The translations under genes were made by a program, and so were the position numbers. Shown in pieces: positions 8,208 to 18,498 of a stretch of DNA of 64,000 nucleotides. Location: positions 62,001 through 126,000 of the forward strand of contig CAWKMN010000010.1 of NCBI GenBank assembly GCA_963850765.1, given 5' to 3'. Every line of letters begins with the position of its first letter. Within the stretch, counting starts at the first letter, position 1. Below the pieces are notes generated by a model that did no database searches, had not been told where the DNA came from, and was given only the letters and a program-made list of their open reading frames with translations. Origin of the DNA: CAWKMN01 sp963850765 (GTDB taxonomy: Bacteria; Chloroflexota; Anaerolineae; Aggregatilineales; Aggregatilineaceae).

Positions 8208-9225
8208 GGCGCTGCGGTCGATCAACACCTTCATCGAGTACGGGATGCGCAACGCGCTGTCAGCGGCCAATGCGATGTCGCGCAGGCAGGAACAGAACGA
8301 GGTGGGATGGGATTTCGCCTCCGAGGGTGGCGCGAATTTCCAGGCTGAACGGCCCTGGTATATCGATGCCGTAGCCAATGATCCCGCTTCGACGATGTTC
8401 TCCAAGATGGGCCAGTTGGCACCTGAGCAGGATGCCGTCGCCCGGCATATCCTGCGGGCTTACGGGCAAGTGGATGTTGGAGAAACGATCACCGTTGATA
8501 ACGCCTTTGAGCTTCACCGACTGTGGAAGCGCACCGAGGGGATTCATGTCAAGGACCTGCCCGAAGACCTGGCTTTTGGTCTCCGGTACGGGCATCAAAC
8601 GGGATCGCGGCGCTCTGGCAAGCCCGGGGGTTTGGAGGATGTCCTTCGCGACATCGACAAGACCCTGGAGGGCAAGTCCGAACAACTCCCGCCCGCCCTA
8701 AGAGCAGCGGCTGTGGAGGCCGCGTTCCCGGAGCGGTCGGTCCCCACGACGGATCCCCTGCGCACCAAATCCCTTGAGGATTATGACTGGGGAATGAAAG
8801 AAGAACCGAGCGAATTCCCCGACGACGACCAGCCGGACTTCTCCGGTGTCAAACCGTCTATGCAGGAAGACATCGCGCGGGCACGGATGCAAGCCGCGCA
8901 GGAAGGCGCGGGCTCTCCCATGCACGGTCCCACGCCCAGTCTGGATCAGTCCGCAACCGCCATTCGGGAGTGGGCGCGGAATACCGTCATCCGTGGTGGA
9001 AACTCCTTGTCCCCTACGCAGCGTGCGGAGCAGGACCGCCAGGAATTGCTGCGGGCGTCGTATGAACGGCGTGGGGAGTGGGCTCCAAGTATTCGCGATG
9101 AGACGTTTGATGCCTTCCAGACCTACCAGGAGCATGGCGGCACACTGGCTACGATGACTGGGCAGCTTCGCCGGAACTGGCTGGACAAACCTTTGCCCGA
9201 CGCTTGGGCGAAGGCGCGGATCTGA
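8170..9225 (+). CDS. Tape measure protein, segment 2
   Basis: Continues from the previous segment after a frame change. The text is largely helical and charged, without cysteine motifs (FIEYGMRNALSAANAMSRRQ; DAVARHILRAYGQVDVGET). It ends with LRRNWLDKPLPDAWAKARI at 9225, where the frame changes again and LDRIEDMSFDDYEAM follows. No catalytic motif was seen. It is read as internal tape measure sequence from continuity and position between the chaperone and the unmistakable tape measure C-terminus. Confidence 0.5.
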   Translation, partial: WGGMSYLPKEPDKALRSINTFIEYGMRNALSAANAMSRRQEQNEVGWDFASEGGANFQAERPWYIDAVANDPASTMFSKMGQLAPEQDAVARHILRAYGQVDVGETITVDNAFELHRLWKRTEGIHVKDLPEDLAFGLRYGHQTGSRRSGKPGGLEDVLRDIDKTLEGKSEQLPPALRAAAVEAAFPERSVPTTDPLRTKSLEDYDWGMKEEPSEFPDDDQPDFSGVKPSMQEDIARARMQAAQEGAGSPMHGPTPSLDQSATAIREWARNTVIRGGNSLSPTQRAEQDRQELLRASYERRGEWAPSIRDETFDAFQTYQEHGGTLATMTGQLRRNWLDKPLPDAWAKARI

Positions 9226-9227
9226 CC

Positions 9228-10743
9228 ATGCTGGATCGCATCGAGGATATGAGCTTCGACGACTACGAGGCGATGGTCGGTCAGTACAAGACGGATCCGG
9301 TGACGCGACGACGAGTAGCCGGTACCCCCATGAGAGAGGCACGTGGGCGCTTGCCGCAGTACCTTGAGGGGAACAGCCCCAATCCCACGCCGGGCGGTAC
9401 GCGATACTTCCAACGGAGCCAGCAGTTACAGAACTGGCATCGAGCAGCCGCCTTTAATCGGCAACGAGATCTCAATACGCCTTCGGGTAACGATTCCGAT
9501 ATGCCGGTACCTCTCACGCCCGCGTCTCGCCCTGAAGTCCTGACCTCCGAGGGGCGACGGCAGCGTGATGTGGTGCTGAGCGAAGATGAAGCATTGGTGG
9601 ATCGTCTGGTCAACAACATGTCCTTCGGCGGGGGCGAACCTCCCGATGAACCTCCGGTGACACTGGCTGAGCCAGAATTTCCGGCGCAGGAAAATCCGCT
9701 GGATAACGTGGTGTGGTCCAGAGGCAGGGCAACCTATCTGGGTCGTCCTGGTGCAGGTCATCTCACGCCCCAGGGGCACATGGATTTCAGCACGTATGAT
9801 CCTGCCACCTCCGTTCGGGGTGAACCGGAAGCCTGACTGCGGCGCGGATTCGGGCAGCGGATCAGGCGTATGCGGGACAGCAATTGGCCCGCACGCGGCG
9901 AACTCGCAGACAACATGCGTGTCCGCTCCTCGCTCGAGCGTGCCGCGCGATATGGGCTGGACCCACTCCGTGGCCGCGTACTCCCACCAGGAATGCGCAG
10001 CGAGAATGTTGAACCAGGGAGTGTAAGGCTCCCACCGGGACAACCCCCAGGGCCACCCGAAGAACCACCCGTAAGCTTCCCACCGGATGACATCGAACCT
10101 CCCGACGACTGGCATGACGACGACTGGCGTGCTGGTGTCGAAGAGGCCCGCAGCCAGTGGGCGGAAGATCGCTTCATGGGGATTCCCTCGTGGTGGGGGT
10201 CGTGCGGCAGCCGCAACCCTCCGAGCGCAGGGTGCGAATGAGACGGAATGGCAGTGGGGTGATTGGGAAGCGATGCCCAATCGACCGGGCTATGAGCGCC
10301 GCCAGCAGGTGGATGCGCGGGGCCGGGTGAACCAACGCCAACGACCCGAGCTTCGGGTCATCGAAGGTCAGGAAGACTTGGCGGCTCAATGGGATGCGCG
10401 CCACAAGCTGCGTACCGAAGCCCGCAACCGGGCGGCTCCGCGCTTGGCGCAGGATCTCGAGGGTCAGCCTCGCATGGCCTACCCCGACTACCTGCTCAAG
10501 CAGCGGGAATATGAACTCGCTGAATATGTCTCCATGGGCGGCACGGTCGCGCAGTTCAACGAAGAGAACGACGTGCTCGGGCTCTTCGAGGGCGGCGAGG
10601 TAGAGGGCCGGGCACTTTCCAAGGTTCCCGTTCGCACGGAAGATCGGGTGCCGAAGATCGCCGTGGGGCGATCATGCAGCGGGTATCGGAACGTGCTCGA
10701 ACGTCGAAGCGTCCGCTGTCGATGGCCGATATGGAGGCCATGA
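9228..10743 (+). CDS. Tape measure protein, segment 3 (frame breaks near 9845 and 10180)
   Basis: Proline-rich, low-complexity stretches (PPGQPPGPPEEPPVSFPPDD; GGGEPPDEPPVTLAEPEF) alternate with charged helical text (RVNQRQRPELRVIEGQEDL; YLLKQREYELAEYVSMGG). The protein moves between three frames and joins the long following segment near 10675. The Pro-rich part may be a flexible linker. No enzyme motif is visible. Its composition differs from the gene parts on either side, so a separate structural gene cannot be excluded. Confidence 0.45.
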
Positions 10744-13700
10744 AGTACCAGATCCACGAGGAACTGGGCGGCGGTCCCGAAGACTTTGTGCGCGATTTCG
10801 GCTTGAGCGGCGATTCCGCCCGGTTCGTCATGGCGGGTCGAGGCGGGGATCCCGACGCCTGGGCGCAGAATCGCGCCTCTCGCTTTGCCGCTGAAGTCTC
10901 CGCGAGTACGGAAGAAGTCTCCCACACGCTGCGGATGGACACGCCCGAGCGGACACGCGCGCATTCCCTGGCGCTGTCGGCGGTGGCGCAGGCCAATGAA
11001 ATGGGTGTCTCGGGGCATGAGAGCTCTGAGACGATGCTCAAGAATCTCAACTCACGGGCGCGTAAGATTGTCTACGACACGCTCGACGACGAGTTCAAGA
11101 AGGCGGGCGGCAGCCTCGATCTTCAAGAGTTGAAACAGCGGTTGACGCAACTGGCGGAGTCGGCCATTGATTCAGTGGTCCGACAAACCGGTTCTGCCAT
11201 GGGCGTGGATGCCAGCCCGGGTCAGTTAGGCAGCCAGCTTCACCAGAGCCTCCAACTGGATGCGCGCAAGCAGGGTGGAGCATTCCGCCAGCTTTACGAC
11301 CAGGATGAAATGGTGCGCCGACAGGTGGACGCCCTCGGTGACATCGGAGACGTGATGAAGCGCGGCGGGGTGTTTGACCGCGACGATGGTTCTCAGGTCC
11401 GTCTGCGTGGCAGCGATGGGGGTCGTGGCGGCTTTGGTGGCGGTGGTGACGATGAAGGTCGCCCGAACTACCGCAGCGCCTACGGCCCGATCCGCGCGTG
11501 GTACGCCATGCACGCCATGCGGGGTGTCATGGACATGACGTTGGGCCAGTCCATGGCCTCGATGGCGGGAGCGGAGGAGTTCGAACGGAATCTCGCCGTC
11601 TCTGCCGGTGAAGGACCGGGGCCCATTGCGTCACTGATGACCCGTCAGGCCAATCAGCAGATGTTCGCGGGTATCGCGGCGGAACAGCAGTTCGGCTGGC
11701 TGAACGAGATTCCCCAGGATCTGTTTGGGGGTATCGGCGGCCAGCGGATGTACCAAGCCAGTCGCTTCGCGGCGGGTCTGGGCATGTCCGGCTCCATGGC
11801 GAATGCCCTGATTGGAATGTCTGGTGGTAAGCCTATCGAGGGTCTGGGATGGGCTACAGCCGGTTTAGGCGCGGGCTATCTGGCCCTGGCAGGCTTTGCG
11901 GAAGTCTCTGGACGCGAAGGCGTAGGGGAAGTCGTGAATGAGGCGATGTATCGCGGCAAGCAGTTTATGGGTTGGGGCGCAGCCGCCACCGGCAAACTGC
12001 TTGGCCGGAGCAACGAAGACATCCTCAATAACTACTGGGTCAGACTGGGCATGAGCGCCGAACCGCCCGAGGTGGATCGCGGCTTGCTCTCCCAGATGGA
12101 AACCCAGTACGAAAATGTGAGCGATCTGGGCCTGGATGTGCAGTCCACCGCCAGTGTCGCGGCGCAACTGACTCGCATGTACGGGACCGAAGCGCCCACG
12201 ATGTTTATGCGGGGGATGCAGCCCACCGATGATGCCGCGATGGCGTTTGCCCGCGCGGCGCGGGATGCGGGTGTAGATGCCGATGCGCTGGTCAAGTCCT
12301 CGTTCGCCTACGCGCAGCAGCGTGAAGGGCCGGGGATGGGACGCGCCCAGTTCGCGGCCATGTGGGAATATGCCCGCCAGTCACCGGAACAGCAGTTTTA
12401 CACGGATCAGTGGACGCAACTGAGTGAGCAGGGCCGCAGTGCCCTGATTCAGAGCGGCATGTCAGTCGGTTCAGCCTGGGATCAAGTCCAGGCGGCGTTC
12501 CCCAACCTCACCCCCTCGGATGTACCCCAAGCCACCCAGGCCGCACAACTGTCGGGTATGGGCTATGGCTATGGATGGGATCTGTCGGTCACGGAGGCCA
12601 ATCGTCTGGTGGGTGGGATTTCACCCATCGCCCGCGATGCGATGATGGATCTGGCGGGGCCGTTGGGTCAGGCCGCCGCCCATCAGCGTTACGGTGAGGC
12701 GACCTTCCAAGGCTGGATGACGCAACTGAGGGGGTATGACGACAAGCAACTGGGGGCCATTGGCCAACTGGCGCAGTCGTTTACCGGCTCAGGGGTGGAT
12801 GTCGGCGGCATGTTCCGCATGCTGCCGGAATACGCCCAGGCGAACACGTTCCAACAGGCGCGGGTCCGCGAGATGGTCGGTATGGGCGGGCAGTTTGGGA
12901 TCGGAGCCGGGTGGATCAACCTGGGGGCCGTGACCGGGCTCACCGAACAGCAGTACGGGCTCTACTCCTCCTTCCTGGGGCAAGCGTACCAGGGTGGGGG
13001 TGTCCCCGAGATTGCGGGGCTGTCCCGAACGGCGGTCTCGGCCTTTGGCGGGCTGCAAGGGAATCAACTCGGTTACGCCGCGACTCTGCTCAAAGAGTTC
13101 CAATCCGGAGCCGGGCTGTCGTGGACCGATGCGGCGACTCAGGGCAGTCAGATCGCGGGCACCGTCAACAATGGCTACCAGATGAACCAGTACCTGACGG
13201 CCTATGAAGCGGCCCTGGGTACGGGTGCCTCACCCGAAGCCGCCATTCAGTATGGCACGCAGGCTATCGGAACCAGTGGAAATCAATACCGGGATCTGAT
13301 GGGTGTGCTCAAGGGTGATCCGTGGTCTTTGGCGCGGTTGGCGCAGCGGGATTCCTCCGCACCGCCGCCGCTTGATCGACCTGAATACCGGCATGTCCAA
13401 ATGGCAGGAACAACAGTGGTCCTGGCAGGGGCAGCAGCATCAACTCTCCTACCAGGGCCAGCAGCAGCAACTGGCCAGCAGTGGCAGCAGTTCAACGCCA
13501 GCAGCGCCATGCAGTGGGGTGGGCAGTTCTTCAACCCCATGACGGGGCAGAACCAGAACATCCAGTACGGCACGCAAGACATCTCCGACGCCCTGTTCGA
13601 CATCTCCACGCGGCAGCAGCGCGACAACCTGGATTACCAAAGTCAGTCCATGAACCTGTCCAACCGCTACCAGCAGCAGGGGATGCAGTCCAACTGGCAG

Positions 13701-13769
13701 CAAACGCAAACCCGCTTTCAGTGGCGCATGTCGGACTGGAACTACCAGGAGAACGTCAATCCGAACTGA
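10674..13769 (+). CDS. Tape measure protein, central segment (1,031 aa open frame)
   Basis: The longest open frame in the window. The early part is helical and coiled-coil-like (LQELKQRLTQLAESAIDSV), then comes a Gly-rich patch (GRGGFGGGGDDEG) and a long Ala/Gly/Gln-rich region with hydrophobic stretches (GWATAGLGAGYLALAGFAEV). This is typical of the part of tape measure proteins that spans the tail lumen and later enters the host membrane. It ends in a Gln-rich section (QGQQQQ, QQQGMQSNWQQTQ). A frame change at about 13770 leads into the C-terminal part. Over 7638-14622 the protein would be about 2,300 aa, implying a very long tail. Confidence 0.75.
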   Translation: MQRVSERARTSKRPLSMADMEAMKYQIHEELGGGPEDFVRDFGLSGDSARFVMAGRGGDPDAWAQNRASRFAAEVSASTEEVSHTLRMDTPERTRAHSLALSAVAQANEMGVSGHESSETMLKNLNSRARKIVYDTLDDEFKKAGGSLDLQELKQRLTQLAESAIDSVVRQTGSAMGVDASPGQLGSQLHQSLQLDARKQGGAFRQLYDQDEMVRRQVDALGDIGDVMKRGGVFDRDDGSQVRLRGSDGGRGGFGGGGDDEGRPNYRSAYGPIRAWYAMHAMRGVMDMTLGQSMASMAGAEEFERNLAVSAGEGPGPIASLMTRQANQQMFAGIAAEQQFGWLNEIPQDLFGGIGGQRMYQASRFAAGLGMSGSMANALIGMSGGKPIEGLGWATAGLGAGYLALAGFAEVSGREGVGEVVNEAMYRGKQFMGWGAAATGKLLGRSNEDILNNYWVRLGMSAEPPEVDRGLLSQMETQYENVSDLGLDVQSTASVAAQLTRMYGTEAPTMFMRGMQPTDDAAMAFARAARDAGVDADALVKSSFAYAQQREGPGMGRAQFAAMWEYARQSPEQQFYTDQWTQLSEQGRSALIQSGMSVGSAWDQVQAAFPNLTPSDVPQATQAAQLSGMGYGYGWDLSVTEANRLVGGISPIARDAMMDLAGPLGQAAAHQRYGEATFQGWMTQLRGYDDKQLGAIGQLAQSFTGSGVDVGGMFRMLPEYAQANTFQQARVREMVGMGGQFGIGAGWINLGAVTGLTEQQYGLYSSFLGQAYQGGGVPEIAGLSRTAVSAFGGLQGNQLGYAATLLKEFQSGAGLSWTDAATQGSQIAGTVNNGYQMNQYLTAYEAALGTGASPEAAIQYGTQAIGTSGNQYRDLMGVLKGDPWSLARLAQRDSSAPPPLDRPEYRHVQMAGTTVVLAGAAASTLLPGPAAATGQQWQQFNASSAMQWGGQFFNPMTGQNQNIQYGTQDISDALFDISTRQQRDNLDYQSQSMNLSNRYQQQGMQSNWQQTQTRFQWRMSDWNYQENVNPN

Positions 13770-13770
13770 A

Positions 13771-14622
13771 CTTCGCGTGGCAGATGGAAGACTACGACGA
13801 GTGCGATTCGCTTCTCGTCCGGTCGAGATCGCCGCCGCCTGATGCGCCAGCGGGATCGGGCCGTCATCAGTGAAGGAATGCGTGAGGGTCATTCGGAAGA
13901 ACAGCGTGACCGGATGCAGCAGGAACAGAAGTGGGCCGAGGAAGCGCACGACCGCCAGAAGGACTACTTCGAAGAGAACTTCAAGCTGCAACAGGAGCGC
14001 CTGCAAAAGGATAAGCACTACTTCGAGGAACGCTTGCATGTGGCAGCAGCGCGAACGCGAATTGGCGCGCATGTCGGCTGAGCTTCAGGACTTTTTCCAG
14101 CGGCAGTCGCTCACCCACCAGCAGGACCAACTCAATCGCGGAGAGGTGATCTACCAGCAACTTCTGCGCATTGACCAGCAGCGTACGCGGGCGCAGGGAG
14201 CCACCGAGCTCTGGCTCCAGAATATCGCCCAATGGATGGAGCGGGAGGCCGCACGGATCGCCAGTATGGCGACCTCGAGTTCTCCCAGCCTACAGCGGGC
14301 CGAGCACGGCGGTATCGTCCAATCGCCGTTCCTGGAGGTCGGGGCGGTCATGCGGAGTTTGCTGAGGGCGGTCATACGGGCGACGGTCCTTCTACCGAGA
14401 TCGCGGGCGTCGTTCACCGCAGAGAGTACGTGGTCCCTGAGAAGGGCACGCTGGTCGCTGCGCGGTGATAACGGCAACAAGGATCTCCTGCGAGAAATCC
14501 GCGACATCCTGCGGGCCATGCAGAAGAACGGGCTGGCGAAGATGATCTTCAACTACCGTGGCAACGACTTCCGCCGCCAGATGGGCTACGCGGAAGCGCT
14601 GCTCGACGAGACCTATAAATAG
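13771..14622 (+). CDS. Tape measure protein, C-terminal segment (several frame breaks)
   Basis: Gln/Glu/Arg-rich coiled coil (EEQRDRMQQEQKWAEEAHD; KDYFEENFKLQQERLQKD) in one frame, then ARMSAELQDFFQRQSLTHQQ in another. Near 14275-14460 a third frame carries FAEGGHTGDG followed by REYVVPEKGTLV. The GG-TG-DG plus EYVVP signature is very common near the end of phage tape measure proteins and identifies this locus. The protein ends MGYAEALLDETYK at 14622. Confidence 0.7.
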
Positions 14623-14629
14623 AGGTGAT

Positions 14630-15067
14630 ATGGCACTTCAGAACCACATCCACATGAGCTTAGTGTCGGAAATTGACGAGGGGCCTGAACTGGCCCCCGC
14701 CAACAAATTCAAAGTCATGCAGGATGGCTGGAGCCCTGAGTATGAAACCGTGGCCAGTTTCGACCGGGCCTGGACGGGGCGCTCCTTCTTCTCGAGCATT
14801 GTGGATGATGAGGGTGCCCCTCGTATGTTCAAGGGATTCCGCTACGTCCTGCGGGTCAACAAAGACGAGCTTGACATCCTGGAAGCGCTGCTGCTTCAGC
14901 ATGTCGTGCTGTGTGATAACTACCACGCCGATGATGGCGAGGATCACACCAATGACATCCTGCACATGCGCTTCATGGCGATGGACTACAACAAGTCGTT
15001 CAGTCCCCGGCTCACCTATCACTTTGTCATTGTCGTACTGGTCCCAGAGGACGAGGGAGACGCATGA
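14630..15067 (+). CDS. Phage tail protein of unknown family (distal-tail position)
   Basis: 145 aa, intact, from ATG 14630 after AGAGGTG. The text is compact alpha/beta (FKVMQDGWSPEYETVASFDR; LDILEALLLQHVVLCDNYH; LTYHFVIVVLVPEDEGDA). It follows the tape measure gene directly, where distal tail or tail-tip adaptor proteins are encoded, and overlaps the next gene by ATGA (15064-15067). No motif assigns a family. Confidence 0.6.
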   Translation: MALQNHIHMSLVSEIDEGPELAPANKFKVMQDGWSPEYETVASFDRAWTGRSFFSSIVDDEGAPRMFKGFRYVLRVNKDELDILEALLLQHVVLCDNYHADDGEDHTNDILHMRFMAMDYNKSFSPRLTYHFVIVVLVPEDEGDA

Positions 15068-18000
15068 TCACTCGAGAGGAAACGGGTTTAACCGAAGAAC
15101 AGTACGATGTCGTCCAGGCGGGTAAGGCGGGGCTGGCGAGACGTGTGACCCTGCGCCGCCGTAATCTGGACTTCTCCTCGCACGATACGTTCAGCGCCAT
15201 CGGGTATCACTTCGATGTGTGCGTGATGGGTGGTACGCTCTTTCGCGCCCAGAACGTGGGCGGTACGCTGAAGGTCTGGAAACTCGCCAACGAAGACAGT
15301 GGCGACCAGACCTGGGTGGCCTGTACCGATGTGGAGATCGCTATTCAGGGCGTGCGCCCTTCCTGGGGTGTCGGGTGTCTCTACTACATGAAGGGTGGCG
15401 ACCTGTATCAAGCGACCACGGCCAACGATGAGGGTACCTCGTGGACGACCAACCAAAATCGTGGATATGTCCGATGAAGGCATCACCGGCACCATCACCC
15501 ACATCGCCGGAGCCGGGGAGGATGACGTTTACTTTGTCCAGTACCGGTCGGATTTCAATTCCCTGATCTGGCACTCGTCCTCACCTTTCTCGACGGTCAA
15601 CAACAGCGGGATCTACATTCCCCATCGAGTTCACCGGCTTTGATGCGAAGCAAACCCATCTGAGCACCGAGGAAAAGCCGCAGACGCTGCTGGTGCTCTC
15701 GACGGAAATGCCCGCGCAGGTGGGCACCGAGGCCGAGGGAACGACGACCTACAGCATCAGTTACCGTCGCGAAGGCATTCTCGCGTTTTTGCATACCAAC
15801 GGGCGCTGGTCGGAGCACTTTGTCGTCGAGCAGTTTGACGATGCGACCGAGTACCAGAAGCGGCGCTATCCCTTCCTCTCGCGGCTTACGCTCGAGGATG
15901 GTACGCCCCTCTACGCCTGTATGTCCTTTGGGGTGGATGGGAACGCGAATTACCACCACGAGGCGATCCACTACACATTTTCCGGCGCAGGAAAATACTG
16001 GAGCCAGCACGAGCTCGTCGTTCTCGATGGGCAGGAATACAGCGGGGTGCTGCTTACCAATGGGAAGTACACCTATCTCTGTGCCGCGACGGAAACCCAT
16101 CGCTCGTACACGACCGAACTGACCGGCACACCGGCAGCGGAAATTCAGGAGGACATCACCGATCGCGTCCTGAACTGGCAGGCGGATCACGCCAGTGGGC
16201 GCTCGTCCTCCTTCGAACTGGCCGATGCCGATGAATGGTATGGGGAGTCGATGCTGGCCGATGGCGGGCTGTTCTCGATTAAAACCGAGTTCGGCTCGTA
16301 TCTGGACAACACGGCCTTCTACTACGACTTCGGGCTGGACTTTGTGGATACCTGGGCGCTGTCGGAGGAAACGCCGCAGCGCACGCTTGGGATCAAGACG
16401 CGCGACAATATCGCGCGGATGAACAGCGAGGTGCATTCGTCTCAGGCCATTCTCACCGACAACCAGACGATCGGCGCAGATAAGTTTGCGGATCACACGG
16501 GGACCGGCTACGGGGGCATGGCGCATACCGCTCCGATGACCGGCTCGTGGAAAACGGTCAGTGACTGGCTGATCCTGCAATCCAACAACAAACGCGGGGA
16601 TGCCAAGACCACCTTCAATCTGGCGGTCTGGAACGGCACGATCCAATCCGCCTTTCGGATCACGGAGAGTGGTGCGGCGCAGTTCGCCGGGCTCATCTTT
16701 CGCGCGTACAACAAGTCGAACTTCTACAGCGTGGAGGCGAAGTACACCCCCGATACGCTGGTATTGTTCGAGGTACGAAGGGGCAAGAAAACCCAACTGG
16801 CATCGATCTCTCGCACCTGGAATGTAGGGCACCACCTACTATCTGCGGGCTACGTTCCGCTACAGCCATGTCATCGTGGAAACCTCGACGGATGGCGCAG
16901 ACTGGACGGTGCGCATCAACACCATTCTGCCCGGTCAGGACCCGCTCGAGAATCTGGATTATCTCACGGAAGACGACATCAATGCGGTTCTGGAGGAGGG
17001 CGGGGTAGGGTACACCGGCAAGGGTTACGCGCCCGATGAGATCATGGACGCCGGACCCGTTTGTGCCGATTGGCCTGGACTACGACCTGGATGAGTTTGA
17101 TGGTGAGGTCCTTCCACCGCCCGGCATTGAAGAACCGGAACCGGAGCCCGAGTTGGGCTATGACTACTCTGGTACTGGGGCCGCTCTGATGGCGGTTAAC
17201 CGCAAAAGCCCTTCCGGCACCTTTGTGCAGGGGTATGTTCTGAAGACCGAGGAATTGAAAGATGGGTGTACGTGGACCCCGGTCATGAGTTTGATTCCGA
17301 GTGTGGTTGCTTATGGGATCCAAGGCACCCTTCAAATTGCGTTTATGTATCTGGACCCGTTCAATCCCGGTGCGGCGTGGCTGTTCCTGCATGGCATCTT
17401 GTCAGGCAGTAGTTCGAGCAACGGGGCGGTCTATTACAACCCCGACTGGCGTGCTACGGTGGCAGACTGGGAGAAGATCCTGGATCTCGGCACGATAGAG
17501 AGCTGCCCTTGATCTCGATTTTGATACGAGTAAGTTCTGGATCCTGGATGCGCTCCCCTCGTTTGCGGAGGCGGGGCTGGTGTACTTTGTGATCGGTCAG
17601 GGCAACGGCGGTAGTGACCCGAACCCTGTGAACAACATCGGTCAGGATAATGTGCATATCGTGCGTATTGAGAACTACGGCCAAAATCCTGAGGATGTGT
17701 CCTATAGTCCGCAGTTGCACTTTGCGACGTCCTACTACGACCTGAAGTTTTCGCCTCTCGCGACCAGTATCGCGCTCAGCCATACCAACCCCGACGAAAT
17801 CTGGGTGTCGGCCCGCAAGCAAGACGGGCCTGACGTTAACACGGCCTTTTGGCACACGGATAATTGGGGCACCTTTACCAGCACGGAAGGTTCCTCGTAC
17901 TGGACGCCTCGAAACTATGATGAGGCGGGCGAGGTACGCTGGCGTTCACTCCTGCTCAACCCCTACTACAAGCTCGACGGCACCTTCAACAGTGATGCCA

Positions 18001-18498
18001 GGCGAGATGTACAAGGCCAAGGTCCAGGAAGACGACGATCTCTTTGAAACCATCGACATTTCCGATGACCAGTTCGAAACCTTTTCTCCGTGGACGGATG
18101 AAGGCGTTGCCCCCACCACCCTAGTCAGTATGGGTGACGGCGTGAAGCGAAATCTGCGCGATGCCTTCGATGTTCCTGGCAAGCCCAACATGCGGGCGTG
18201 GTTCCGCTGGAAGGGCCTCCTGAAAGTGATGAAAACCACGTCGCCCACGGCCATCACATCTTACGATACGGGCTTTAGCGATATTGGTTTCACGCTGCAC
18301 TGGCCGTTCAATCCTGGTCAGTACTACGCGGCGGGTCCCTGGATTTCCACCAATAACCCCCTGCTGAAGTTTACGCTGGATGCCGATAGTGAGGAGTGGA
18401 TCGATACGACGGGCGATCTGTGGACTTATCTTGATGGTTCGGGGTTCTCCGAATCGGTGCAGGTCGTGGGCTTCTGTCCTTACTGGACGGAGGGATAA
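15064..18498 (+). CDS. Large tail-tip / tail fibre protein with lectin-like domain (about 1,140 aa, frame breaks)
   Basis: Starts MITREETGLTEEQYDVVQ. Coherent text switches frame near 15460, 15620, 16830, 17045, 17510 and 18000 and ends VVGFCPYWTEG at 18498. It is beta-rich and aromatic-rich throughout. The 16,450-16,920 part (AAQFAGLIFRAYNKSNFYS; TTYYLRATFRYSHVIVETS) resembles a concanavalin/LamG-type jelly roll, probably for glycan binding. A PPPGIEEPEPEPE linker lies near 17,120. Position after the tape measure suggests a baseplate or tail-spike role in host contact. No catalytic motif was seen. Confidence 0.6.

Noticed and set aside
15597..16835. 412-codon minus-strand open frame over the tail-tip gene
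   Set aside because: Antisense of a coherent phage protein; no start signal or motif.
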